Below are positions 24,093 to 34,686 of a stretch of DNA of 64,000 nucleotides, in pieces (within the stretch, counting starts at the first letter, position 1; every line of letters begins with the position of its first letter). Made by a program: the position numbers and the translations under genes. The notes beneath the pieces were generated by a model. The model was not told the DNA's origin and searched no databases. It saw only the letters and a list, made by a program, of their open reading frames with translations. The stretch spans positions 13,187,944-13,251,943 of the forward strand of contig CM037848.1 in the NCBI GenBank assembly GCA_021234535.1, given 5' to 3'. This DNA comes from Stichopus chloronotus (taxonomy: Eukaryota; Echinodermata; Holothuroidea; Aspidochirotida; Stichopodidae).

Positions 24093-24444
24093 CTGTGAGG
24101 ATAAAAGAAAAACAACACGATAGGAATGCCAATGTTAACTGTTCCAGTCTTTTCTTCAACTTATAAAGAAAATCAGCAAAATATTCATTTAAGGAACCAC
24201 CATTCTATGATGGAATGACAGTTTCATGAACAGAAGGATGTACTGTAGGTCTACATAACGAAATCTACACAGGTAGATGAGTTAATTCTATAATGATACC
24301 AAAAATGAAGGTTGCAACCTTTCCCCCCTCCCAATATAACAACACAACTAGGTGGGTGAACAAGTCCCTGCCACACCCTTGCATAAACTCTTAAATTGAT
24401 TCAATAAATTCTTAAATTCTTCATGTTGGTACGAGACACATGAA

Positions 24445-24595
24445 ATACTTGGAGTACACCGGGCTATCAATACTTGGAGTACACCGGGCTATCAATACTT
24501 GGAGTACACCGGGCTATCAATACTTGGAGTACACCAGGCTATCAATACTTGGAGTACACTGGGCTATCAATACTTGGAGTACAACGGTTATCAAT
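24445..24595. repeat. 25-bp minisatellite
   Basis: Six tandem copies of a 25-bp unit containing ACTTGGAGTACACCGGGCTA. The first copies are near identical and the last are degenerate. Confidence 0.9.
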
Positions 24596-25045
24596 GCAAT
24601 ATTGCTTCCATTAAAGTGATTGCATGCATAAGGGAAAGACATGACATTGAAATTTCATGTCCAAAAGTTTGGCAAGGCTTTTAATTGCACCATGCAGACA
24701 ATTTGGGAAAATAAGTAGGTTTCGGGTGGTCAATTCTGCCATATGATTTCAAATTCTTCAAACATAACGACAAAAAACGACAATATTGACATTTAACACC
24801 AGTGATTAAAATAGGCAGCATAATTAAGGAAGAAATTTAATAATGTCGTACAGTAAACTTAGACAGACCCTCTCACTGACACCAAACAGCATACTTGTGT
24901 AGAGTCCATTAATATCACGAAAGTCCCTTCAACATCACAAGGCATACCAAACAATAGTGCCACTGATACCATACAGCATATTTGACAAGCATAAAGACAA
25001 TACATCAAATCTCTCAGGGACCATTACAAAACACATTAACAATAT

Positions 25046-25275
25046 TCCATTTTCCCTAATACAGCATATATTTACTACACTCAGTTTGACATAATACAGC
25101 ATATAACCACTACATTCAGTTTGACATAATACAGCATAAACTCACTACATTCAGTTTGACATAATACAGCATATACTCAATACATTCAGTTTGACATAAT
25201 ACAGCATATACTAACTTCATTCAGTTTGACATCATGCAGCATATTCCCAACATTCTCTTCAACATCATACGCTGT
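25046..25275. repeat. 35-bp minisatellite
   Basis: About five copies of a 35-bp unit containing TCAGTTTGACATAATACAGC. The phase marker TCAGTTTGAC recurs at 25081, 25116, 25151, 25186 and 25221, exactly 35 bp apart, with degenerate units on both sides. It is intronic, between the transmembrane exon and the microexon. Confidence 0.9.
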
Positions 25276-25803
25276 ACTTTCAACACTCCCTTTGAAATCA
25301 CTCAGCAAACAGTATTCACTCAAATAAATGCTGGGTGGGGATGAAGTTTTCAGGAAAGGGCTATCCTATGCTAGATTCAAATCTTCTTGTGTTAATTTTA
25401 GAATTTCATTTTGCGCTATTCGGCGAGACTATAGCCACCCTATGTAATCAAACTGCCACTCCCGATCCGCCAATGAAGCTGTGCAGATTCCCAGAATGCA
25501 ATAGTGCGTTTGACACTAACAAAACTTTGGCAGAAACATTCATTTGTAGTAGGATATGGGACCTGATGAGACTTTTGTGGCAATAAGGCAGGATTCTTCC
25601 ATTTTTCTAGGTTCTCTCATGAAATAACAATTTCTCTAAATGAAAAAGGGGGGGGTGGCATTTATAAGAGAGAGGGTGTTCTTTGGAGTAAACGCTATAT
25701 TCAGGACAGCCCTCTTGAAACCACAAAGAACTTTTTCATAGCTAGACTTTACATCACACAGTGTGTTCAACACACTTTCCTTGAATTCATAAGGTATACT
25801 TAC

Positions 25804-25933
25804 GATGTTACTGGTGTAGTCAACGTAGACCATCTCCTTGGTCCTGACACGGTAGACCAGGTAACAAATGAGAATTAAGACCGCCACAACCACCACTGCG
25901 GAGGTGACTAACACTACCACCAAGTTCTGGGGC
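25804..25933 (-). CDS. EGFR: EGFR exon, transmembrane helix and juxtamembrane start
   Basis: Enters in phase 2 (GA plus G gives Glu) as PQN, then a single hydrophobic helix of about 23 residues (LVVVLVTSAVVVV, AVLILICYLVY), followed by the basic stop-transfer RVRTKEMVYVDYTSNI; exits in phase 0 (130 nt). The single span after the cysteine-rich region makes this a type I receptor. The two tyrosines just inside the membrane (VYVDY) are possible phosphorylation sites. The acceptor is TTTCAG and the donor GTAAGT. Confidence 0.93.
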
Positions 25934-27909
25934 CTGAAAGATGTATGACTGTGTTTGTCAGTATTTGGTGTTGGGATGGTGCAAGAATCAAACAACCGGG
26001 TGTTCACAACAGGCACGGGAAGACACAACAAGGTGCAAGAACGGTGAAGAGATGGAAGAGGCACACAAAGAGGAAAAAAAATGAAGGTGCTGAAGCGTCA
26101 TGAAATAAGATGAACAAAAGGTTGGAGCAAAGAGCAGTAGTCCACACCAGAGAGAGCAAAGAAAAGAAAGCAAAATGGCAAAAAATCAGAGAAAACTACA
26201 AAAACCAATGATAATGTATGTACATGTGTGGTAAATGAAGAGCATTTCATGGATATACAGGCATCACTTAGAAAGGCAAAGGAAGAAAGATACAAACCAT
26301 CCCTTTGATACTAAGGCAAGCAACTTTTGAACAGGCCTTTATTTTCTAAAAGATGCAACTTGTTTCGAGTGATGTGTTTTATCATATCTTGATGCACGTT
26401 AACAGCACCCTGGGTTTAGCGGTACTTGTATCACCTACTGTTGATTGTGCAAAGTGATGTGTAACATGGCTGAACGTTCACTTAAGTCAGAAAACAGCTG
26501 CTGCACTCCAGTAAAAAGCAAGTATGCACTCAACATTTTTAAACAGCTTCATAAAGCAAGCACTGAAAACAATTTTAAACAATGCAAATGATCAAAAAAC
26601 AAGAAGAGCTGATTTAGTCAGGTTTAGGAAAAAGGTGGAAAAAAACATTTTTTTTGGCTTTTAGTTCTCAAATGGTTGAAATTAAAGATTTTATTTAAAA
26701 AAAAAACATGTTATCTGAATATTCAACACAAACTGCAAGACATGCATTGGTTAGATCATAAATGGTTACAACAGATTTATTGTTGTTGGACTGTCCTATT
26801 CTGCCATTATGGTGCCATTAATATCTTCATTTGCAGTACAAAATGTTGCTGTGGTATTAACTTCAAATCAGGTTAGGTAAATGTTTGAAACAGTTAAAAT
26901 CCTTGCCATATACATTAAAAGAGGTGAAAAATTGTCATGAAAATGGTTAGCTGAGTATTGCATTGTAACAGTGCATTATCAAGTAACTTGCACAAAGCAA
27001 ATAGACCAAAAGACCAATGACCTCCACCGAAGGACAATGACTGTAACTATTCTGAAATGACGACACAAATTTTGAACGACAAAATCAAAGATCACGCCAC
27101 AAAATAACAGAAAAATCAATAAAAAAAAAAAAATGCGAAACATGATGCACATATCAACTTTCTCACCATTAAGAGAAACTAATTATACTTCTAAACATGA
27201 CCAGGCCTTTTCCATCCAAGCTTTGTTGCACTTCTCACTCATGAATTTCAGTTTTAACCACTGGCTGAAGTCAATGTCGAAATAAATTTGCAAAACACAG
27301 TATTAAGTCTTCAAGAGCAGGACTACCAGGATTAAAGTGTGAATGTTAAACTACAGGAATACTTCAAGTCTTGAAGAATTAGTTCAGGCCTTAAAAGGCA
27401 ACTACTTTACAATTCTGAGCAAGAACGAAAGTACGGTGGAAGCATGTGGCTTATACATTACAACTTCAGAACAGTTGACCACCAACTTAAAAATTTTGAA
27501 TCAAATTTGGTTATCTCTTTTACAAGGTCAGATCAGTTTGGAAAACCTTACTCTTGGATGCAAAATCCCATCCTACAGTAACCCACCCAGGGATCAGACC
27601 CTGAACCTCCCTGGGTTGCTAAGCAACAGCTTCATCGCTTTAAATGCCACCACCTTTATTCACAAAACCACAGCGCCGGTCATCTCGAAATGACGTGAAT
27701 GACTCAAAGGGAACGAGGTTTTGACTGACTTTCTTTGCAGTATATGGTAGATTTTTTTTTTATCTTTATCAGGATGCGAGTACACACAATGAGCACAACT
27801 TGTCGGTATATCTATTGTGCTTAGTTCTCATAATACCTTGAAGACTGCTAAAGGACAAAAGCATAAAACAAAAAAAACTGAAATTTCAACAAGTCAGAAG
27901 GTTGCTCAC
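25934..27909 (-). other. Intron, no clear element
   Basis: AT-rich. A purine-rich patch with many GAAAG-type words lies at 26050-26200 near the transmembrane exon. No repeat family was recognised. Confidence 0.6.
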
Positions 27910-28202
27910 TCTTTGAGTCCAGTAGCATTCTCTCCTACCCCCATTTTAGTGATGCAGGTGCGATTGTGATCTTCGGTCCAACCGTTGTTGCACTTCTCGG
28001 TGCAAGAACCGCTCTGGTTGACGAAACGACACTCGTGGCAGCCCGAACTGGTGTCGTCGATGCAACCACCCTTGCACTGGTCATGACACCTGTTGCACCT
28101 CTTGTCCTGTCGATTATAGTGACCCTCTGGACACCGGGCCACGCACGTTCTCCGGTCAGTCAAATAGGGATGACTCGGAGGGCAGCTACCCACACAAGTG
28201 GT
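27910..28202 (-). CDS. EGFR: EGFR exon, last cysteine-rich ectodomain exon
   Basis: Large 293-nt exon, phase 0 in and phase 2 out. It reads TTCVGSCPPSHPYLTDRRTC, VARCPEGHYNRQDKRCNRC, HDQCKGGCIDDTSSGCHECR, then NQSGSCTEKCNNGWTEDHN, ending TGLK. It carries two full furin-like repeats and several N-x-S/T sequons (NQSG, NRTC, NATG). The acceptor is CTCAG and the donor GTGAGC. It leads directly into the transmembrane exon. Confidence 0.93.
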
Positions 28203-28754
28203 CTGAGAATGGAAACATCGAGAAACACGAACGTCGAAAGGGAAAAGTATTTCTGATATCGGCCGTACGATGATTGGACAAGCCTGACATGTTTAACTTG
28301 GGTCTCTAGCTATTTTTTTTTTTTCAAATTATATCCACTCTTCTGAAATAAGGGATACAAATATTCAAGGGTTTTGTCTTCCCAACTTCATTTATTTAAC
28401 CTGGAACAACGAGAGCGACACCAACAGAGGAAGACCTGAAGAAACATTCACCAGTAAGCAATGCTCCACCACTGCTAACGAACCTGGTCTCTAGCATAAC
28501 AAAGTTTAGAAGTAGACATATGGAAAATGTTCACAATGAGGAGAAAGCCTATAGTCTGAAAAGTATCTTCAATTTGTTATTCCCTACACTGGAATAAATA
28601 ATTTCTTTCCTGCCGCAAACAGTCTTATATACTTGCAGTGATCAATAAACACTGTACAACAGACAAAATGTCCCATAGGATGGATCAAAACTTTCCTTTT
28701 TTGGGGTCACTTTTTGCGCTAACTTGGGAGTTAAAAGAAGGAAAATATTCTTAC
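28203..28754 (-). other. Intron, no feature recognised
   Basis: AT-rich intron of about 550 bp with a T run near 28312. Confidence 0.65.
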
Positions 28755-28859
28755 GATATTCGTTGCTTCATCAAAGACAGACAAAGAGGAACATTCTTTG
28801 CAGTCTTGGTTAGAATCTCCATAGCAACCATCACACTGTCTGTGGCAGGCTCGGCAGCT
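28755..28859 (-). CDS. EGFR: EGFR exon, extended cysteine-rich domain
   Basis: Symmetric phase 0/0 exon (105 nt) reading SCRACHRQCDGCYGDSNQDC, then KECSSLSVFDEATNI. It is another furin-like half module of the C-x2-CH-x2-C-x2-C type. The acceptor is TCTCAG and the donor GTAAGA. A 113-codon open frame on the opposite strand here is only the antisense shadow. Confidence 0.9.
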
Positions 28860-30082
28860 CTGAGATGGTGGGAGGAAAATTCAAAGAATGGTAGAAGGAA
28901 AAATTCATCTGACAGTCAACATGTGGTAAATTTCATCTTGAGGTTAGCACAAAGCAAACAAAGCAAACTAAAGGAATAGCCCCATCATCATAGAAACTTG
29001 CTACATTTTAAATGATTTTTGTAACATGCATTAAATAAGATTCTATTCCATCTTCTCATTCTATAACATCCAAATTGTTGCTTGAATGTGTTCTGAGCTA
29101 TCCTACACACAGAGCAGAGAGTTTCTCATGTTACTCCCATGCCACATAAAACAGGCAATCACTGACTTCCAAACTACCAAATAGTCTGAAGTCAGTTACA
29201 GCCAGGTGATGTCATAATTGCAATCTCACTATCTGTCACACAGGTATAAATGAGTGTTTCAAACTGCAAACTAGTTGTCAGAGGTTAAAGGTCAAAGAGC
29301 ACACCCAGAAATATGGTAATCACGCTAAGGTGATTGAACAGTTTTTCCCACCACAAAAAAAAATGTGACTTACACACTGTCCAGGAGTCAGGTAATAAAT
29401 TCATCTTAACTGAAGTCTGGAGTGTTATCAATTTGAACTGTCACATTTTAAAGAGTGTGAACCACTGTGAACTGAAACGAACTGTGACCAATATCTACGC
29501 ATCACCACCATTTGAGATCAGTCACAACCACATCTAAATGTTTCAGTATGCTCTGCAAAACATGATCATCAGCTCCTTGATAAACACATTTGTGACAAAA
29601 ACCTCAGTACATTACATGTTACAAATGGTATGCCATTTCTCACTAATATGTCAGGTGTCTTTACATGACCCTGACACCTGGCATGTTCTTTACATCAGCA
29701 AAGTGGTCCTGCCCTTATGACAAAACACAGTACTGCAACTTAAGAAAAACAAAATTTCATGGCTTTTCGGAGAATATTTCACGACCTTAAAATGACCTTA
29801 TCATACCCACATTTTTGTATGATTGACGATTAACAGCCTGAAGAGTAAGACAGAAAGTAAACCTTTGTACCTCGTAAAAGAAAAAAAAAACTCTGTTCTA
29901 CCATTCATGACATTTTCATTACTTCTGTCATCTGACTTTTAAAGGCCTGGAAAGTGAATACAAAATTTACTAACTTTTCTATGAATTTTCCATGCAGCAG
30001 GACCCCCCCACAAGACCTAACTATTATACACATTTTACAAATGGCATGCCACAACTGCTCACAAATACATCAAACGTCTTAC
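28860..30082 (-). other. Intron with second-family repeat
   Basis: Contains a copy of the CATGACTTTT-type dispersed repeat (29755-30000), which ends about 80 bp from the upstream exon's donor. Confidence 0.6.
29755..30000 (+). repeat. Dispersed repeat family 2, copy 2
   Basis: Begins CATGGCTTTTCGGAGAATAT and ends with CCATGCAGCAGGACCCC, mirroring the ends of the copy at 21355-21600. Confidence 0.65.
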
Positions 30083-30220
30083 ATTGTTTGCGTCTGCAAA
30101 CTCCTTCATGTCGCAGGCTGAGACACAGTACTCTCTTTGCCGAAAGTGACGACAGACCTTGCACTTCGTCGCACCAGAGCCCTCGCACCCATCACACTCT
30201 GGGTGGCACTCCTGGCAAAT
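30083..30220 (-). CDS. EGFR: EGFR exon, extended cysteine-rich domain
   Basis: Symmetric phase 0/0 exon (138 nt) reading ICQECHPECDGCEGSGATKC, KVCRHFRQREYCVSACDM and KEFADANN. C-x2-CHP-x-C-x2-C-x-G-x-GA-x2-C is a canonical ErbB domain IV module (Drosophila CRKCHP..., human CHLCHPNC...). The acceptor is TTGCAG and the donor GTAAGA. Confidence 0.93.
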
Positions 30221-31251
30221 CTGCAACAAATTTGCAGACAGAGGAGAAAACATCAACATATGAACCTGAATCACATTGGCTCTAATTTTCAATCTTTCCT
30301 CAATTCCTGAATTATTTTCCATACTTAGGAGTTACAGGTCTGACGAGGTAGTTATATCCTCTCTGCCTTTCTGAATGTGAGAAGTTGAGAACAGTCACCA
30401 GCGGTTACATGCTCGAAACAGTACATAGGTGGATCAAGCTACGAGGAAGTCTATTGCGACAGATTGTGTTTTCACAGGTTCCCTAGTACCCGACATTTAC
30501 TTTAATCGTAGCAGCCATTCCTTAACAAAGTGAAAAACAATTGCTTCTTTAGGTTAATATTGAGTTATTAGCCAAATTGAAACCTTTTTTTCCATTTATT
30601 TGTGCAAACATCAATGTGTCAAACTGACTCAGTCATTATGTTAAAAACACATTATAGCAGCTAAGTGCAAACACTTATAAATGTTGATCAAATGAAGCTG
30701 TGAATTAATGCATCAGGTTTGATTTGAAATTAAAATAAAATTATCATTTCATCACGCACTTAATACGATCTCTCCTTTATTTGTCCAAGCCTTGTAAAAT
30801 ATGTGCAAAACATCGACGTCTGGTAACCGACAGTTACAGGTCAGAAATTACCTGGTTCCCATTTTTGGGAACCAATGGAAAACATTATTTTAAGGATAGC
30901 CACAAAGTCACCAAATGAAACAAGAGCTGGGGGTTAAAACACACCTTCTCACCCATTCTTTGAATGGTTTTGGGGGGAGTGAGTGTCATCTCAGCAAGTC
31001 TCACATTTACAGCTGTGAACTATTGTAACCTTGATTTGATATAAAACAGTAATACAGTGGCGTGCATCTAGAAGACTGACATGCTAGCAATCTGGTCACG
31101 TAACTCTTCCAATGAGGAACAATTCTCCAATCAGAGAATGCGGTAATTCTACACTGAATGATGAAGAGAAAGACATGTAATATCACTCAAATCAATGTCT
31201 CTTTTTTTCAACATACAGTACAAAGAAACCCTCTCCATTTATTTCACCTAC
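30221..31251 (-). other. Intron, no feature recognised
   Basis: AT-rich unique sequence. No repeat or coding segment was seen. Confidence 0.65.
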
Positions 31252-31344
31252 CATCGTTCCTGCCAGAATTCCAGGGCTGCTGCTGGGGATACGATCTGTG
31301 AAAGTGTCATTTGGACACAATGTATCTGGAGAATAGCACTGAAT
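31252..31344 (-). CDS. EGFR: EGFR exon, extended domain IV/V
   Basis: Symmetric phase 0/0 exon of 93 nt reading IQCYSPDTLCPNDTFTDRIP, then SPGILAGTM. The C-x6-CP spacing and position recall the Drosophila stretch RCLLKDDKCPDGYF within the extra cysteine-rich domain. The acceptor CCTACAG follows a good pyrimidine tract and the donor is GTAGGT. It is the least conserved ectodomain exon in the window, but phase and position support it. Confidence 0.85.
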
Positions 31345-31938
31345 CTGTAGGAAGAAGAATTTGAAGAAGACCATATGTCACAAATCATTTTGGAGTTGAC
31401 ATAGTTTGTACTGCACCCTTTGCGTTTGTGTTTGGGATACAAACATTTCCCATTTTGTGAAATATTACAGAAAGGGCTAAAATATTAAGTGACCTATCTA
31501 CGACAAGGAGGAAAACATTTCCATGACAAAGAAAAAAAAAAACATTCCTTGCTTGAGGTGGAAAACGACTAAGAGTCAGCTATCTCTCATCAAACTGGCA
31601 TGTGAAAAACAAAATGGTGGCAAATGTATTACAGCATTAACCTCTGTAACAAACACACTTCAAAATGCTTGAAGAAATCACAAACCAAGGACAGACGAAA
31701 GTAAGCTTTTAATTGTCCTTTGTCTCTCTGTTTGGTTTCTTTATCAAGTAATTATAAACAGTAGTTTTTAATGGAGGGCTCCATTCACATACAACAGGAT
31801 GAGATTCAAGAAAAGTAGAGCGTCATTGATCATGGGGCCCAATAATGATTTTCCATCAAGAGGTTGTTACAGCATGTTATTGTAAGACTACGCACAAACA
31901 TTGCAAGATACTTCGAAAGAAAATAGGGGATGACGTAG

Positions 31939-32192
31939 AGTTGGCCGAGTCTCTCGTGGTTTCCCCTTCCGTACGTGTTTGAGTTCGTAGCCATGTGTGG
32001 CAGATTGCTCTGCTTTCCAGTGAGTTACTTCGTTCCACGGGGTTATTTCGTCCCACGGTGTTCTCTGTGCAACGATGTAACCTGGAAGCCGATGGAGGGC
32101 GTACTGCAATTCACAACAGAGCAATCTCCCACACATCGCTATGAGCACAAACATACACGAAAGGGGAATCTACAAGAGACTTGGCCAAGTCT
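31939..32192. mobile_element. Foldback (MITE-like) element in intron
   Basis: Arms of about 90 nt (roughly 31939-32030 and 32105-32192) are imperfect inverted copies: GTTGGCCGAGTCTCTCGTGG on the left pairs with the complement of ACAAGAGACTTGGCCAAGT on the right, and a shared AGATTGCTCTG lies near the loop. Flanks AGGGGATGACGT and AGGGATGATGTG may be a diverged target-site duplication. No transposase frame. Confidence 0.7.
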
Positions 32193-32431
32193 AGGGATGA
32201 TGTGAGTATTAAAAGCACCTAATGAGAACCTGCTGTCTGTCATTTTTATGCTTCAGTTCCATACATGTCATATCTACCTTTTTTTCACTTTCTGGGAGCA
32301 CTCCCCTAGAACAAGCCTCTACCCATGTTATTCTAGAGTGCTTCTTTTCAAGATATCTTGATACTTCTTGTGCACACTGTTACACTCTTGTTGAATTTTG
32401 TATTATTATTGGACATCATGATTTACAAAAT

Positions 32432-32530
32432 AATCTTGTTGACCCCTTGTTGATTTAACCAGTTGTTGATTTGACCCCTTGTTGATTTGACCCCTTGTTG
32501 ATTTGACCTTCGTTGATTTTGTTGATTTTT
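32432..32530. repeat. 16-bp tandem repeat
   Basis: About five units of CCCCTTGTTGATTTGA, degenerate at both ends. Confidence 0.85.
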
Positions 32531-33269
32531 CTGTTATTATCAGACATCACGAAGAACAAAATAAATTTGCATTTTTTATTTCCTCCAATTTCCCCAAAAC
32601 TCAAATTCCGAGCAAGGTTCCCACCATCTATAGTCGGTTGGGAAACTGAAAACATAATTTCCTTCAGGCTACAATTCATCGTGAGTTCATAGTACGACAT
32701 TTTGTCTTCACGTAAATATAACACCATATATCTTACGTGCAGGCATAGAAATGAATGTTAGAGTATGCTGGTCTCTGATATTCATACATATATGTTGAAT
32801 TTTGTTACACATACAGTGTACATTGGTGCAACTATGCATAGCAATCAGCGGGTAACAATTTCCAAATCCGGTCCTGACATCGTTGGCTGAGTGCCCACGT
32901 ACCCAGATACCCAGTGCAAACACTACCCGAGACCATGCACTGATAGTTAGTTTGGACCACAAGAGCCAATAGTCCACAATGGATTTCACAGTTGTGCTTC
33001 ATGTGAACCCACATGACCTTTGACCTACTTGATGCTGCAAATTTAGTGAGGTCCCCTATCCAATTAACAGCTTCCACAACTTTCATGAGGACAGATAAAC
33101 GGGTTGCAAGCTTCAAAAATTGAACAACAGACAGACAGATATATGTAAAGTTAAACAGACATATAGATACACTGTCAGATAGACAAACATACAGACTGAC
33201 AGACAAATGGAAGGATTGTTGTAACGTAATGCTTTATTTGCTAATCAATTAGGCTAAAACTGATCTTAC

Positions 33270-33354
33270 CACCTCGTCTCCATCACTTCTAACTCTAGCA
33301 GTGTGACAGGAGTTGCATCCTCCATCACCAATCGTGTTCTTCGGTCCGGTGCAT
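33270..33354 (-). CDS. EGFR: EGFR exon, extended domain IV/V
   Basis: Phase 2 entry, phase 0 exit (85 nt). It completes C-E-D-G across the junction and reads CTGPKNTIGDGGCNSCHTAR, then SDGDEV. It is close in pattern to Drosophila EGFR (CTGPKDTIGIGACTTC), in the part of the ectodomain that vertebrate EGFR lacks or has shortened. The acceptor is CACCAG and the donor GTAAGA. Confidence 0.9.
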
Positions 33355-34540
33355 CTGGTGAGTAATCAAGTACACATTTCTTAGGAGTAACTATGTCAGA
33401 TTTCTCTTCAAGGAAAGGAGGCGTAAGTGCAATGGCTTAATGTGGCTTTCGTTTTCAAAATTTGCAAACATGGGACAACATCCATTTCGAGACTGTCCAC
33501 ACTATGATGAAAGTATTTCAAGATTGTAGATCTTTTATAGATTTGCATGTCCATAATCAAAGTACTACCTTGATTCTCTCTTAAAACACATTAAATCAAA
33601 TTGCATAAGCAAAAATACAGTTCAATAATCCTATTTACTATTGGCATAGAGTAGGTTTCTAAAAAAAAAAATGATTTTACTTAGTAAAAAACAATTATTT
33701 CCAGCACTGGATTTCCAAAACTAACTTGACACAGCAAAGGCTGGCAGTGATGCATGCTCAGAATTACGAAGCTGGTAACTGGTCGTTACCTCAGAGAACA
33801 TTACGTGGCAACACATCGATCTTATTCACTGAGTGTGCCTTCAAATTTCCTGCCGTGTTTGGTAAAAACCACACACTCATTGTATTTTACATTAAAGTAA
33901 AATGTATTTTTCAAGTTTAGTGCATCATGGTTTATGGACAGTCACAAATGCGAACATCAAAATGACGGTACTCTTTTGGGGGGTTATATTACGGTATGAT
34001 GGTAAAAAGAAAATTAAAAGCTCAGTACATCAGAAGTAAGAGATTTACAGAGAAATCACACCCACAGAGAGAGGTCCTTAACCAGAGGTGATAGACAAGG
34101 AAAGCTCATGAATACTGTCTGCACTCTTTTCAAATCATTTTGGCGTCAGTGATCAGCTGTTTTGCATAACTACTATCCTTCCCATTGGCGGGTTCAAAGC
34201 TCATGGTTATGTTGCATGAAAACTGTCAACTACTACATTAATGTATTTTACACTTTTTGTCTTTAAGTTAAAAGAATTTGAAATCATATGGCAGAATTTA
34301 TCACCTGAAACCTATTTGTTTCCTCAAATTGTCGCCATCTAAAATCGCATCTAAAGTCAATTGTTTTGAATTAATACAATATAAGGTGGTCACCTGACTT
34401 AATCATGACATATTGCAAATCTTAATCAGAAGAACTTGAAAGCTGAAAGCAAAGAAAACTTTCGGCTCCAAAACTAATGTCACATAATGTTGTGGATGTA
34501 TATCTTCAGAAACTGACTGTTTCTTTTTTACATAACTTAC
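33355..34540 (-). other. Intron containing the downstream member of a direct repeat
   Basis: Holds the first member (34139-34332) of the direct repeat bracketing the exon at 34541-34686. Otherwise AT-rich and unremarkable. Confidence 0.65.
34139..34332. repeat. Direct repeat, copy downstream of an exon
   Basis: About 195 bp sharing over 90% identity by eye with 35163-35360, same orientation, including GCGTCAGTGATCAGCTGTTT and GAATTTATCACCTGAAACCT. The pair brackets the domain IV exon at 34541-34686. Confidence 0.9.
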
Positions 34541-34686
34541 CCATCTTCGCAATTTGGGGAGCAAGGCTGACATATGTGGTTTTCATCGGTGAACTTCGAA
34601 TCCGGGCAAACGGATCGACAGAAAGGGCCGTCTCGGACATTCTTACACTTCTGGGACTCAATGAGAGCTGTGCAGTTGTTTGGATA
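34541..34686 (-). CDS. EGFR: EGFR exon, domain IV
   Basis: Phase 0 entry, phase 2 exit (146 nt). It reads YPNNCTALIESQKCKNVRD, FCRSVCPDSKFTDENHICQ and PCSPNCED. This continues the GP-x2-C-x(7-8)-C-x(5)-G-x-(F/H)-C-x3-CP module seen in human ([22 protein letters not shown]). The acceptor is GAACAG and the donor GTAAGT. It sits inside a pair of direct repeats about 1 kb apart. Confidence 0.9.

Larger units (their letters stand above)
24093..25803 (-). other. Intron with two minisatellites
   Basis: Contains the 25-bp array (24445-24595) and the 35-bp array (25046-25275), described separately. Confidence 0.7.
31345..33269 (-). other. Intron with foldback element and short tandem repeat
   Basis: Holds a foldback element (31939-32192), a 16-bp tandem repeat (32432-32530), a nuclear-receptor half-site triplet (33004-33026) and a GACA-rich microsatellite (33124-33210). 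Confidence 0.65.

Noticed and set aside
28638..28979. 113-codon open frame on the plus strand
   Set aside because: Antisense shadow of the EGFR exon at 28755-28859.
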